Assembly (NCBI RefSeq): GCF_947072515.1
Contig: NZ_CAMTIG010000034.1
Coordinates: 1 to 38,480, forward strand
Source of the DNA: an uncultured Clostridium sp.
Lineage (GTDB): Bacteria > Bacillota > Clostridia > Clostridiales > Clostridiaceae
DNA length: 38,480 nt
Direction of reading: 5' to 3'
Part shown: piece by piece, positions 15,688-22,542 of the stretch
Layout: every line of letters begins with the position of its first letter
Numbering within the stretch: position 1 is the stretch's first letter
The notes under the pieces: model-generated
Database searches by the model: none
Told to the model about the DNA's origin: nothing
Seen by the model: the letters and a program-made list of their open reading frames with translations, nothing else
Made by a program: the position numbers and the translations under genes

Positions 15688-17700
15688 TTATTTTTCTTTA
15701 ACTATATTTTTATATCCTAAAAATGTTACTAAAAAATATCCAAAATATATAAATGCAATTACCCCCATAGTTATTATTGAAGTTTGGAGTATACTTGATT
15801 TCCCAAAGTTTGATATCAACTCATTTGCAACATATATTCCAATTGAAGCATGCACTAATCCTAATATTAATGGTAATGCAAAATAGCTTAATGTTTGTAT
15901 AAAAATACTTTTATTAATTTGCTTATTACTTGCTCCAATTTTTCTTAATGCTACATATCTATCATAACTATCACTTGCTTCTGAAAGTTGTTGAAGTGCT
16001 AATACTGCTGCACTTGCTACTAAGAATATAGCTCCTATATAAAGTCCAATGTATAACATCATTGTTGTCATTTGACCTTGACTTTGTATCATACTTTCTT
16101 TTGTTGATAATAATGCGAACATATCACTATTATTTGAATTTCCTATACTTTTATATTCTTTATTATTAAAGAACTTTTGCATATAAGCTTCTGAATTAGT
16201 TGCATTATTTTTATCATAGTTTATATTTGCATATTGATAATCAATTTTTGCATTGCTTAAAACAGAATTATTTACAATTACTGTAAGGAAGTTAGTTGCG
16301 CCTTGTGACGTTGCTAAATTATCAGAAACTGCTTTATTATCTTTTGTTGTATATTCTTTATCACCTATTTTTATTTTTCCATTTTCATTAAAGAAATTGT
16401 CTAATGTTTTTGTCATATATTGAGTATCTGATGTTAATAATACTTGATCTGCTCCTAAAGTAATAGGATTTTTTCCTGATAAACTTAATAACTTATTATA
16501 ATCAGTTATACTCATAAAATCTATTTTTGAAGGTTGCCCATTATATGACTTCCATAAGTATGATGATTTTAAAGTAGAATCTGCATATTTTGAAAATTCT
16601 GATTGATAAGTTACATTATCAATAGTTTTTGTTGTTGTATATTCCACTTTACTTCCTTGTGGCAATTCAAATCCTGCATCTTTTAATCCTTGTTCTAATG
16701 ATACTCCTGATTCACTTGCAGAAATAGTTGCACTATATGGTGTGAATTGATCTATATTTTGCATTTTAAATCCAACTGAAACCGCAATTAAACTTATAGT
16801 AATAAATAACATTAAACTTATTACTGCCATAGATATAAAATTTGTATTTATTTTGCTATTCATTTGTCTTACTGTAAATACATTTAATTTTTTATAATAT
16901 ATACCTTTAATTTTACTTATAATTAATATTACAAATCCTGTTAATCCATAGAAGAATAATATTGTTCCAACTACTCCAAATAAAATTGAAAGTTTAAATC
17001 TAACATCCTGTACATTTAACCCTGTTTCCAATATAAACTTATATGCTACTCCAATTATAATTAATGAAGCTACAAAAATTCCACCTGCTACTATTGGATT
17101 TTTCACTTTCATTTTTTCATTTTTCTTATGTGCTGTAAGTAAATCTATAAGTTTATATTTTGAAACTATAATAACATTAAATATCATTACTAATATAAAT
17201 ATGATTCCAAAATAAATTATAGATTTTATCATTGCATCTAATGAAAATATAACTGAAAAACTCTTATCGCTTATATTAAATAACTTAACTGTTAAAAGTG
17301 CTAAAAATTGTGAAAGTACTATTCCACTTAAAATACCACAAACAAGTGATGCTATTCCAATTATTATTTCTTCTACAACTAGCATTTTAGAAATTTTACC
17401 TTTTTGCATACCTAGACTCATATAAAGTCCCAGTTCTTTTTTTCTTCTTTTTATTAAGAAGTTATTTGCATAAATAATAAGACATCCTAATACTACTGAT
17501 ACAAATACTGATATGTATCCAATAACTTGCCCCATCATTTCGATTATTTCTTTATCTCCATTTGCTGAAAGTAATTTTCCTTGTGCTCCAATAGAGTTAA
17601 ATGCATAGAATATACATACTGCAAAACTTAATGTTAAGAAGTATATTGCATAATTCTTCATACTCTTCTTTACATTTTTAAAGGCTAGTTTAAAGTTCAT
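15688..17700 (-). CDS. BceB-like FtsX-family ABC permease
   Basis: 670 residues. The N-terminal NFKLAFKNVKKSMKNYAIYF, a pair and then further membrane helices to about 310, a large extracellular domain (about 315-560) and C-terminal helices follow the BceB plan of peptide-antibiotic detoxification transporters. Domain placement is estimated from hydrophobicity by eye. The start is ATG at 17698-17700: GGAGGTG lies 8 bases before it and is itself inside the end of the ATPase gene. A TTG 18 bases further upstream would put the ribosome binding site inside the gene. It overlaps the ATPase gene by 11 bases. Unlike typical Bce modules no two-component system is adjacent. Confidence 0.88.
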   Translation of the reverse strand: MNFKLAFKNVKKSMKNYAIYFLTLSFAVCIFYAFNSIGAQGKLLSANGDKEIIEMMGQVIGYISVFVSVVLGCLIIYANNFLIKRRKKELGLYMSLGMQKGKISKMLVVEEIIIGIASLVCGILSGIVLSQFLALLTVKLFNISDKSFSVIFSLDAMIKSIIYFGIIFILVMIFNVIIVSKYKLIDLLTAHKKNEKMKVKNPIVAGGIFVASLIIIGVAYKFILETGLNVQDVRFKLSILFGVVGTILFFYGLTGFVILIISKIKGIYYKKLNVFTVRQMNSKINTNFISMAVISLMLFITISLIAVSVGFKMQNIDQFTPYSATISASESGVSLEQGLKDAGFELPQGSKVEYTTTKTIDNVTYQSEFSKYADSTLKSSYLWKSYNGQPSKIDFMSITDYNKLLSLSGKNPITLGADQVLLTSDTQYMTKTLDNFFNENGKIKIGDKEYTTKDNKAVSDNLATSQGATNFLTVIVNNSVLSNAKIDYQYANINYDKNNATNSEAYMQKFFNNKEYKSIGNSNNSDMFALLSTKESMIQSQGQMTTMMLYIGLYIGAIFLVASAAVLALQQLSEASDSYDRYVALRKIGASNKQINKSIFIQTLSYFALPLILGLVHASIGIYVANELISNFGKSSILQTSIITMGVIAFIYFGYFLVTFLGYKNIVKEK

Positions 17701-18457
17701 TTGCTGTTTCACCTCCAAGAAGAGTTACAACTTCAATTATCTTATTGAAAAAATCTTTTCTTGACCCTTCTCCTTTGTTTACTTCTGTAAATATCTTTCC
17801 ATCTTTTATAAAAATAACTCTACTTGAATAACTTGCTGTAAATGGATCATGAGTTACCATAAGTATTGTACTTTTTAATTCTTCATTTATCTCTTCAAAG
17901 CTTTCAAGTAAAAGTCTAGCTGACTTTGAATCTAATGCTCCTGTTGGTTCATCTGCTAGCACAAGTGCTGGGTTTTTAACTATTGCTCTAGCACATGCAA
18001 CTCTCTGCTTTTGCCCTCCTGAAACTTCATATGGATATTTATTTAATATCTCATATATTCCTAATCTTTTTGCTGTTTCGTCTATTTTCGAATCTATATT
18101 GGTTGCTTTTTCACCCTTTATAGTAAGTGCTAATGCAATGTTTTCTCTCATAGTTAATGTATCTAAAAGATTATAATCTTGGAATATAAATCCTAACTTT
18201 TCCCCTCTAAACTTTTCTAGTTTTTTACCTTTTAATCTAGTTATATCTTCATTTTCTAAAATTATTTTCCCTGTAGTTATAGTATCAATTGTTGATATAC
18301 AATTTAATAATGTAGTTTTCCCTGAACCTGATGCTCCCATTATAGAAACAAATTCTCCCTCTTCAACTTCAAAATTAATCCCCTTTAATGCTTTAGTTAC
18401 ATTCTTTTTATTTCCATAGTATTTTTCAACATCTCTTACATTTAGTATTGTACTCAT
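17690..18457 (-). CDS. BceA-like ABC ATPase
   Basis: 255 residues with Walker A GASGSGKTT (about 39-47), Q-loop FIFQDYNLLDTLT, signature VSGGQKQRVACARA, Walker B ALVLADEPTGALD and switch His MVTHD: a complete MacB/BceA-type ATPase. It pairs with the overlapping FtsX-type permease; such pairs remove or protect against cell-wall-active peptides. The upstream region carries two 11-bp-spaced half-sites and a -10 with the same layout as upstream of the gene at 29153-29893, so the two-component system at 24-26 kb may control it. The start codon ATG follows an AAGGAG site. Confidence 0.92.
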   Translation of the reverse strand: MSTILNVRDVEKYYGNKKNVTKALKGINFEVEEGEFVSIMGASGSGKTTLLNCISTIDTITTGKIILENEDITRLKGKKLEKFRGEKLGFIFQDYNLLDTLTMRENIALALTIKGEKATNIDSKIDETAKRLGIYEILNKYPYEVSGGQKQRVACARAIVKNPALVLADEPTGALDSKSARLLLESFEEINEELKSTILMVTHDPFTASYSSRVIFIKDGKIFTEVNKGEGSRKDFFNKIIEVVTLLGGETANEL

Positions 18458-18493
18458 TTTTTTCCTTACTCCTTTTTCTCATCTTATGTACTT

Positions 18494-18548
18494 ATTCTAA
18501 TTTATTTTCTTTAAATCTAGTATCGATTTAACTTTCATCTATCTTACA
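18494..18548 (-). promoter_or_regulatory. Predicted response-regulator-dependent promoter of the BceAB-like operon
   Basis: On the minus strand TGTAAGAT (18541-18548) and TGAAAGTT (18530-18537) are 11 bases apart, then 30 bases, then TAGAAT (18494-18499) as -10. No -35 hexamer is seen. Half-site spacing and the 30-base distance are the same as at 29941-29995. Confidence 0.5.
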
Positions 18549-18570
18549 TTTTTGAAAGATTCGCATATTA

Positions 18571-18601
18571 AAATAGAGATGCTTTTATACATCTCTTATT
18601 T
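18571..18601 (-). terminator. Terminator after the VTT-domain gene
   Basis: AAATAGAGATG and CATCTCTTATTT pair with one bulge around an 8-base loop, seven bases past the stop. The minus-strand tail TATTTTAAT is modest. Confidence 0.65.
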
Positions 18602-18607
18602 GCTATT

Positions 18608-19282
18608 TTACTTATTTTCTTTTGCATTTATTTTCTTTAATATAAATCTTGAACTTATTAATGCTATTATAAGTAATACTATTGGTATTATAAATGCTGG
18701 TGAAAAAGGTTTATCAAAGTTATTACCTAAAAAACTATAACATAATGTTTCTGGTGCTACACCTAAAAGTGATGCTGCTATAAACTTTTTAAAACTTACA
18801 TTTGATAACCCACAAGCATAACTTACTGGATCTAATGGAATTATTGGAATCATTCTTAAGGAAAATAAAATTATAAATTCCTTATTTTTAAAGTTCTCTT
18901 GGAACTTACTCATTTTCTTACCTAAAATTCCTTCTATAAAATCTTGCCCTAAAAGTCTTGCCATGTAAAATCCAACTGAACATGAAAGAAAATTTCCTAC
19001 CATTGTTACACAAAATCCCTCAATAGGTCCAAATATAAGTCCATTTGCAATAGCTATAACACTACTTGGTATTATTACAAATATAGGTTTAATTAAAAAT
19101 ATTACTAATGTTATTATAATTGCGTAAAATTTTGTGTTTGCAGATTCTGCAAAATTTATAATTGTGCTAACCTTTAGATTCATTATAAAATGTCTATTCT
19201 TTATTAAAATTGTGAAAGCTATTCCTAAAATAAGTATTAATATCCCAAATTTAATCAGATTAATTCCCTTTATTTTTTTCAT
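18608..19282 (-). CDS. TVP38/TMEM64 (VTT-domain) membrane protein
   Basis: A 224-residue polytopic membrane protein. The SNARE-associated/VTT domain is recognised by IPSSVIAIANGLIFGPIEG (about 74-92), the G-x(5)-Y-x2-A-R motif (VGFYMARLLGQDFIEG) and the RMIPIIPLDPVSYACGLSNVSFKKFI segment, with the conserved R..P..P...N/S pattern. Relatives (DedA/VTT) act in lipid scrambling or transport; the specific substrate is unknown. GGAAGTG precedes the ATG by 6 bases. It follows a long non-coding interval and ends in its own terminator, so it is likely a single-gene unit. Confidence 0.9.
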   Translation of the reverse strand: MKKIKGINLIKFGILILILGIAFTILIKNRHFIMNLKVSTIINFAESANTKFYAIIITLVIFLIKPIFVIIPSSVIAIANGLIFGPIEGFCVTMVGNFLSCSVGFYMARLLGQDFIEGILGKKMSKFQENFKNKEFIILFSLRMIPIIPLDPVSYACGLSNVSFKKFIAASLLGVAPETLCYSFLGNNFDKPFSPAFIIPIVLLIIALISSRFILKKINAKENK

Positions 19283-19685
19283 ATGTACACTTCCTACCTT
19301 ACTTTATTTAATTTATAAAGCAACTGTATCCCCTATCATAACTATTTTATTTTTCCCTAAGCTATTTAAATTTAAGTTCACTCTAAATCAAATTCAAATT
19401 TAAATATAATTTCCCATTATAAACATAATATACTATACCGTGTTTTTTTTCAAAATTCATCTAATATTTCTTATTAAAAATTATTTTTATAATATTATTA
19501 TTCTCAATAATCTGCTATATTATTATTCTCATATAAATTTATTATTTATATCACTACCTTTAATACCCTTTAGGCTTAAAATCAATGTTATATTGTCTTT
19601 CATTATTAATGCAATTTATTATATCTATTTAGTACTAATTACCTTCAATAAAAAGTAAATTTAAAAATTCTATTTTTTTATATAC
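19283..19685. other. Gene-free AT-rich interval
   Basis: It should hold the promoter of the VTT-domain gene, but I cannot choose a convincing -35/-10 pair. Short plus-strand frames here consist of Leu/Ile/Tyr-rich AT sequence without ribosome binding sites and I do not call them genes. Confidence 0.55.
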
Positions 19686-19740
19686 AAAAAAGACCACTCT
19701 GGAAAACAGACTCTATAAATCCGCTCACCAAATTGGTCTT
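19686..19740 (-). terminator. Terminator of the small-protein operon interrupted by the IStron
   Basis: On the minus strand AAGACCA (19734-19740) pairs with TGGTCTTTTTT (19686-19696); the long loop contains further short pairings. It lies about 60 bases after the stop codon that splicing would restore. Confidence 0.6.
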
Positions 19741-19805
19741 CTATGTATTAACCTTTGCTTTTATTATATGCAATAATTTCTTCTTTATTCCTGATTTTTT
19801 TATTT

Positions 19806-19900
19806 CTGAACCTCCCACGACTAAAGTCGCAGGGTTCTTGGTCAATAACACTAATGTGCTAAGTATCACCAAGCTAACCCCGTAGTTCCTACGGTTCTTA
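19806..19900 (-). ncRNA. Omega-RNA (right-end RNA) of the tnpB element
   Basis: Downstream of tnpB the minus strand forms three stems: CCGTAG-TTC-CTACGG (19880-19894), CTTGGT/ACCAAG (19868-19873 with 19837-19842) and CGACTTTAGTCG (19818-19829), then GTGGGAGGTTCAG. In TnpB systems this RNA is processed from the mRNA 3' end and its guide is the first 16-20 flanking bases, here starting AAATAAAAAAATCAGG. The same segment must serve as the 3' end of the group I intron. Confidence 0.8.
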
Positions 19901-19904
19901 TATA

Positions 19905-21011
19905 TTATTTACTATTTAATAATCTAATTCCTTCATTGTAAATATTTATAGCAGAATTTAAATCTCTATCCAATTCACTATTACAATGACTGCACTTCCA
20001 AAGTCTAATATTTTCTAATTTCTTGCCACCATTTGTTCCACATACGCTACAAGTTTGAGTTGAAGGATAGTATCTATCTATAATCGATAGAACTTTTCCA
20101 TACCATGTAGTTTTGTATGTTAGTTGTCTCCTAAATTCATACCAAGAAACATCACTAACTCTTTTATTTCTAATAGTATTATCTGTTTCTTTCATATCTG
20201 AAACTTTTAAATCCTCAATAGATATAATGTCATAGTTTTTAACTATTTTTGTTGTTAGTTTATTCAGAAAATCTTTACGCTTATTAGAAATATACTTTTG
20301 TAGTTTTGCTAATTTAAGTCTTGCCTTATTCCAATTTGAACTACCCTTTGTTTTTCGAGATAATTCTCTTTGTAATTTAGCAAGCTTCTCTTCTAAATTT
20401 TCATAAAAAGATTTATTTTCAATTTTTATTCCATCAGAAAATATAGCAAAATCTATAAGCCCTAAATCTATTCCAACATTTTTATTAGTTTTTGGAAATT
20501 CTATTAATTCAACATCTGTACAACATAGTGAGCAATAATATCTCCCATCTGGGTCTTGTGATATAGTTGCATTAAGTATTCTGCCCCTTGGAATCTGCTT
20601 ATCTCTTATCTTTACGAATCCAAGTTTCGGAAGTCTTATATGCTTTTCTTCATATCTAATATTGTTATTTGTACAATTCGTTCTATATGATTTTTGATTA
20701 TTTCTCTTAGATTTAAATTTTGGGAATCCTGCTCCTTCTTTAAAAAACTTTTTATAAGAATTATCTAAATCCTTTAAAGCTTTTTGTAAAGAATCTTTAT
20801 CAGGTTCTCTAAGCCAAACATGCTCTTTTTTTAATGAAGTCAATTTTTTACTCATGGCATTATATCCAAAATTTGTTTTATCTTCATCATATTTTTTAAT
20901 TCTTAAATCTAAAAAATAATTATATATAAATCTTGTACATCCAAATGTTTTATGAATTAATTCTTCTTGCTTTTTATTTGGATAAATTCTATACTTATAT
21001 GCTTTTTCCAC
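19905..21011 (-). CDS. tnpB: TnpB RNA-guided DNA endonuclease
   Basis: 368 residues, normal for TnpB. N-terminal AYKYRIYPNKKQEELIHKTFGCTRFIYN is the family opening. The RuvC catalytic acids are all present: D182 (GIDLG), E266 (SIEDL), D350 (DRDLN). The zinc finger is C321-x2-C324 and C340-x2-C343. It looks catalytically intact. In IS605/IStron elements TnpB with omega-RNA cuts DNA matching the guide next to the adjacent motif, promoting retention of the element at the donor site. The start is GTG at 21009-21011, with GGTGAT upstream; Met codons further in would remove the conserved N-terminus. Strand and position fit an IStron cargo gene. Confidence 0.95.
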   Translation of the reverse strand: MEKAYKYRIYPNKKQEELIHKTFGCTRFIYNYFLDLRIKKYDEDKTNFGYNAMSKKLTSLKKEHVWLREPDKDSLQKALKDLDNSYKKFFKEGAGFPKFKSKRNNQKSYRTNCTNNNIRYEEKHIRLPKLGFVKIRDKQIPRGRILNATISQDPDGRYYCSLCCTDVELIEFPKTNKNVGIDLGLIDFAIFSDGIKIENKSFYENLEEKLAKLQRELSRKTKGSSNWNKARLKLAKLQKYISNKRKDFLNKLTTKIVKNYDIISIEDLKVSDMKETDNTIRNKRVSDVSWYEFRRQLTYKTTWYGKVLSIIDRYYPSTQTCSVCGTNGGKKLENIRLWKCSHCNSELDRDLNSAINIYNEGIRLLNSK

Positions 21012-21089
21012 TATATCACCACACTATTTAATACTCTTATTAATAGTATCTCATGGTTACATTGAATTTATCCCTAATAAATAATATAT

Positions 21090-21571
21090 AAAAACCGTAG
21101 TTTTTAGTCCTATTAGAGGTTGTCGTTCATATAAAATCGCTACATTTTATACAGTTCTCTTATGAACTTCTTATACTTTCATATAAGCACAGACTATATC
21201 TTCACCCTCACCATTATATGCTAGGGGCTACCTACTTCCATCACCAACCGCTTGTGATGTACTTCCCTCAAGAGGAATAGTCGTTGAACTTTACTCTATT
21301 CGAGTCTTAGCTGCTGATTGCCCATTATTAAGTTACTTAGGTTTTAACCTTATAACATCTAACTAATTTTTTCTGATTTCTCGACATTCACGTTTAGTTT
21401 TATTTCAAACTTACATTGTAGTTTAGTTAGCTTTAGGGGTTTCCAGCAATTCAAGTAGTATTGGATAGGTTTTTCGCCTACCTCTATATATAGATTTCTC
21501 TATATACTGACTCTTTGCCTACAAACTCATTACTCTATTTAACTGAAGTAACGAGTTTGCGTAGGTAGTTA
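21090..21571 (-). ncRNA. Group I intron ribozyme of the IStron
   Basis: Conserved core elements are in order on the minus strand: P/P3-P4 strand AATTGCTGGAAACCCC (21436-21451), Q/P6-P7 strand AATGGGCAATCAGCAGC (21310-21326), R strand GTTCAACGACTA (21278-21289) and S strand AAGATATAGTCT (21191-21202). GACTA of R pairs with TAGTC of S to make P7. A long imperfect hairpin near the 5' end (CCTACGCAAACTC ... GAGTTTGTAGG) precedes the internal guide candidate GTCAG. The 3' limit of the ribozyme part is approximate; by IStron precedent the true intron extends through tnpB to 19806. Confidence 0.9.
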
Positions 21572-21721
21572 ATCAAAAAGGCCTCCACCATTTCCTGTTT
21601 TAACTCCCTTTGATGGACCTCCACCTAAAGATTTTTGAGCTTTAGAAGAATTTTTAGTATTCTTACCTTTATTCTTCTTCTCTTCTATAAGCTTTTTCAT
21701 CATCTCTAGATTCTTATTCAC
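21569..21721 (-). CDS. Small basic Gly-rich protein gene interrupted by the IStron at its last codon
   Basis: 50 residues from GTG to GGGLFD, then the first three bases of the IStron are a TAA stop. If the IStron is spliced or excised, the frame continues at 19800-19805 as Lys-stop, giving 51 residues. The start overlaps the end of the preceding small gene by 8 bases, with AAGGTGAG before the GTG. N-terminal NKNLEMMKKLIEEKK is nearly the same as in its neighbour, so the two are tandem paralogues; the C-terminus is rich in Gly, Ser and Lys. I do not recognise the family. Unspliced and spliced products differ by one Lys, which may explain why the insertion is tolerated. Confidence 0.7.
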   Translation of the reverse strand: MNKNLEMMKKLIEEKKNKGKNTKNSSKAQKSLGGGPSKGVKTGNGGGLFD

Positions 21722-21860
21722 TGTACTCACCTTTTATTCTTCCTGAACCAGCACTTTGACTACCATATCTACTTGGTATTATTCTTTTTTGTTTTTCTTT
21801 AGATTTTCTTTGTTTTTCCTCTAATATTTTTTTCATCATTTCTAAATTTTTATTACTCAT
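21714..21860 (-). CDS. Small basic protein, first of a tandem pair
   Basis: 48 residues, strongly basic. The N-terminal SNKNLEMMKKILEEKQRK would form an amphipathic helix; the C-terminal half (IIPSRYGSQSAGSGRIKG) is Gly/Ser-rich and probably unstructured. AAAAGGAG lies 6 bases before the ATG, a strong site supporting a real gene. The MerR regulator gene is 46 bases upstream on the same strand. No signal peptide or metal motif is seen. Function unknown; a nucleic-acid or peptide-like role is possible but unsupported. Confidence 0.68.
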   Translation of the reverse strand: MSNKNLEMMKKILEEKQRKSKEKQKRIIPSRYGSQSAGSGRIKGEYSE

Positions 21861-21875
21861 TTTTTCTCCTTTTAT

Positions 21876-21898
21876 AAAACTACAATAAATATAGTTTT
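21876..21898 (-). terminator. Weak hairpin after the MerR gene
   Basis: AAAACTA / TAGTTTT with a 9-base loop, nine bases past the MerR stop and before the ribosome binding site of the small genes. Read-through into the small genes seems likely. Confidence 0.4.
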
Positions 21899-21906
21899 AT
21901 TATATA

Positions 21907-22236
21907 TTATAATTTTTTGTCTATTTCATCTATATAAAAATTTAATAGCTCTATTTGTTTTAAAAGCTTTTCTTTGTGCTCAATAAGTATTTCATTTGTA
22001 GTTTTTTGATCATCACTTAAAAATTTAGTAATATTCTCTTTAACTTCTGATAAAGGCATTCCTATTCTTCTTAAACATTTTACTAGATTAATTAATTCTA
22101 TATCTTCTTCAGTAAAATATCTAATATTATTTTCATTTCTTTTGAACTTAGGTAATACTCCTATAGTTTCATAATATCTTATTGTGCTTGATGTAACCTC
22201 TGTTATTTGTGCCACTTTCTTCATTGAATAATTCAT
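21907..22236 (-). CDS. MerR-family regulator, NmlR/AdhR-like
   Basis: 109 residues: winged helix-turn-helix (MKKVAQITEVTSSTIRYYETIGVLP, about 5-29), second wing (IRYFTEEDIELI) and a dimerisation coiled coil to the C-terminus. One Cys, C54 in VKCLRRIGM, sits at the position of the redox/aldehyde-sensing Cys of AdhR in Bacillus subtilis and other NmlR-type proteins; no metal-binding Cys set is present. The target promoter is plain: TTGACT-19-TATAAT with a 16-bp perfect palindrome in the spacer, next to its own start codon. The divergent gene is a DJ-1/Hsp31-like glyoxalase, so sensing of reactive aldehydes is the best inference. AAGGAG precedes the ATG. Confidence 0.9.
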   Translation of the reverse strand: MNYSMKKVAQITEVTSSTIRYYETIGVLPKFKRNENNIRYFTEEDIELINLVKCLRRIGMPLSEVKENITKFLSDDQKTTNEILIEHKEKLLKQIELLNFYIDEIDKKL

Positions 22237-22248
22237 AAAAAAAACTCC

Positions 22249-22279
22249 TTGACTTAAAGTATACTTTAACTTTTATAAT
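22249..22279 (+). promoter_or_regulatory. MerR-type promoter, copy 1
   Basis: TTGACT (22249-22254), 19-base spacer, TATAAT (22274-22279). TTAAAGTATACTTTAA (22254-22269) is a perfect palindrome in the spacer, as expected for DNA twisted into action by a MerR dimer. It adjoins the merR start codon, so autoregulation is likely, while it reads towards the DJ-1 gene. Confidence 0.83.
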
Positions 22280-22387
22280 TCAATTATAAGATAACTCATA
22301 TTTATTTTAATCTATTTTGTCTTATTAGCAAATGTTTAATTTAAATAAAATTTATCTAGATTTATTTAAATTAAAAAAATAAATCGC

Positions 22388-22418
22388 TTGACTTAAAGTA
22401 TACTTTAACCTTTATGAT
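22388..22418 (+). promoter_or_regulatory. MerR-type promoter, copy 2 (DJ-1 gene)
   Basis: TTGACT (22388-22393), 19-base spacer with the same 16-bp palindrome (22393-22408), TATGAT (22413-22418). It is nearest to the DJ-1 gene, with a leader of roughly 115 bases. Confidence 0.85.
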
Positions 22419-22542
22419 TAAATTATAAGATAACTCGTATTTAAATTAATCTATTTTTTACCGATGTATGATTAATTTAAATAGCAATTACATAAAACAA
22501 TTAAGTATAATATATAAATTAAATTCTTAGGAGGAATTACAA

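Larger units (their letters stand above)
19806..21571 (-). mobile_element. IStron: group I intron fused to an IS605-type tnpB element
   Basis: About 1,766 bases. The 5' part (minus strand from 21571) is a group I intron with all core elements; the middle encodes TnpB; the 3' part carries omega-RNA stem-loops ending GGAGGTTCAG. This order is that of the known clostridial IStrons (CdISt1 type). The bases just before the 5' end are TTGAT (21572-21576), a known TnpB adjacent motif for this group and also able to pair with an internal guide GTCAG (21507-21511) with U-G at the splice site. No tnpA is present, so transposition would need a transposase from elsewhere. Exact ends are inferred: the terminal G at 19806 restores a tidy reading frame (Asp-Lys-stop) when joined to 21572. 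Confidence 0.9.
22248..22459 (+). repeat. Direct duplication of the MerR-controlled promoter
   Basis: Copies at 22248-22320 and 22387-22459, 139 bases apart, agree at about 66 of 73 positions. Each carries the complete promoter and operator. Confidence 0.85.

Noticed and set aside
19134..19658. Two plus-strand frames of 72-89 codons around the VTT gene start and the empty interval
   Set aside because: Ile/Leu/Tyr/Phe-rich translations of AT sequence with no ribosome binding sites.
21060..21580. Search for tRNA, T-box or group II intron in the GC-richer block
   Set aside because: The conserved P, Q, R, S strands fit a group I intron; no cloverleaf, T-box sequence or domain V hairpin was seen.
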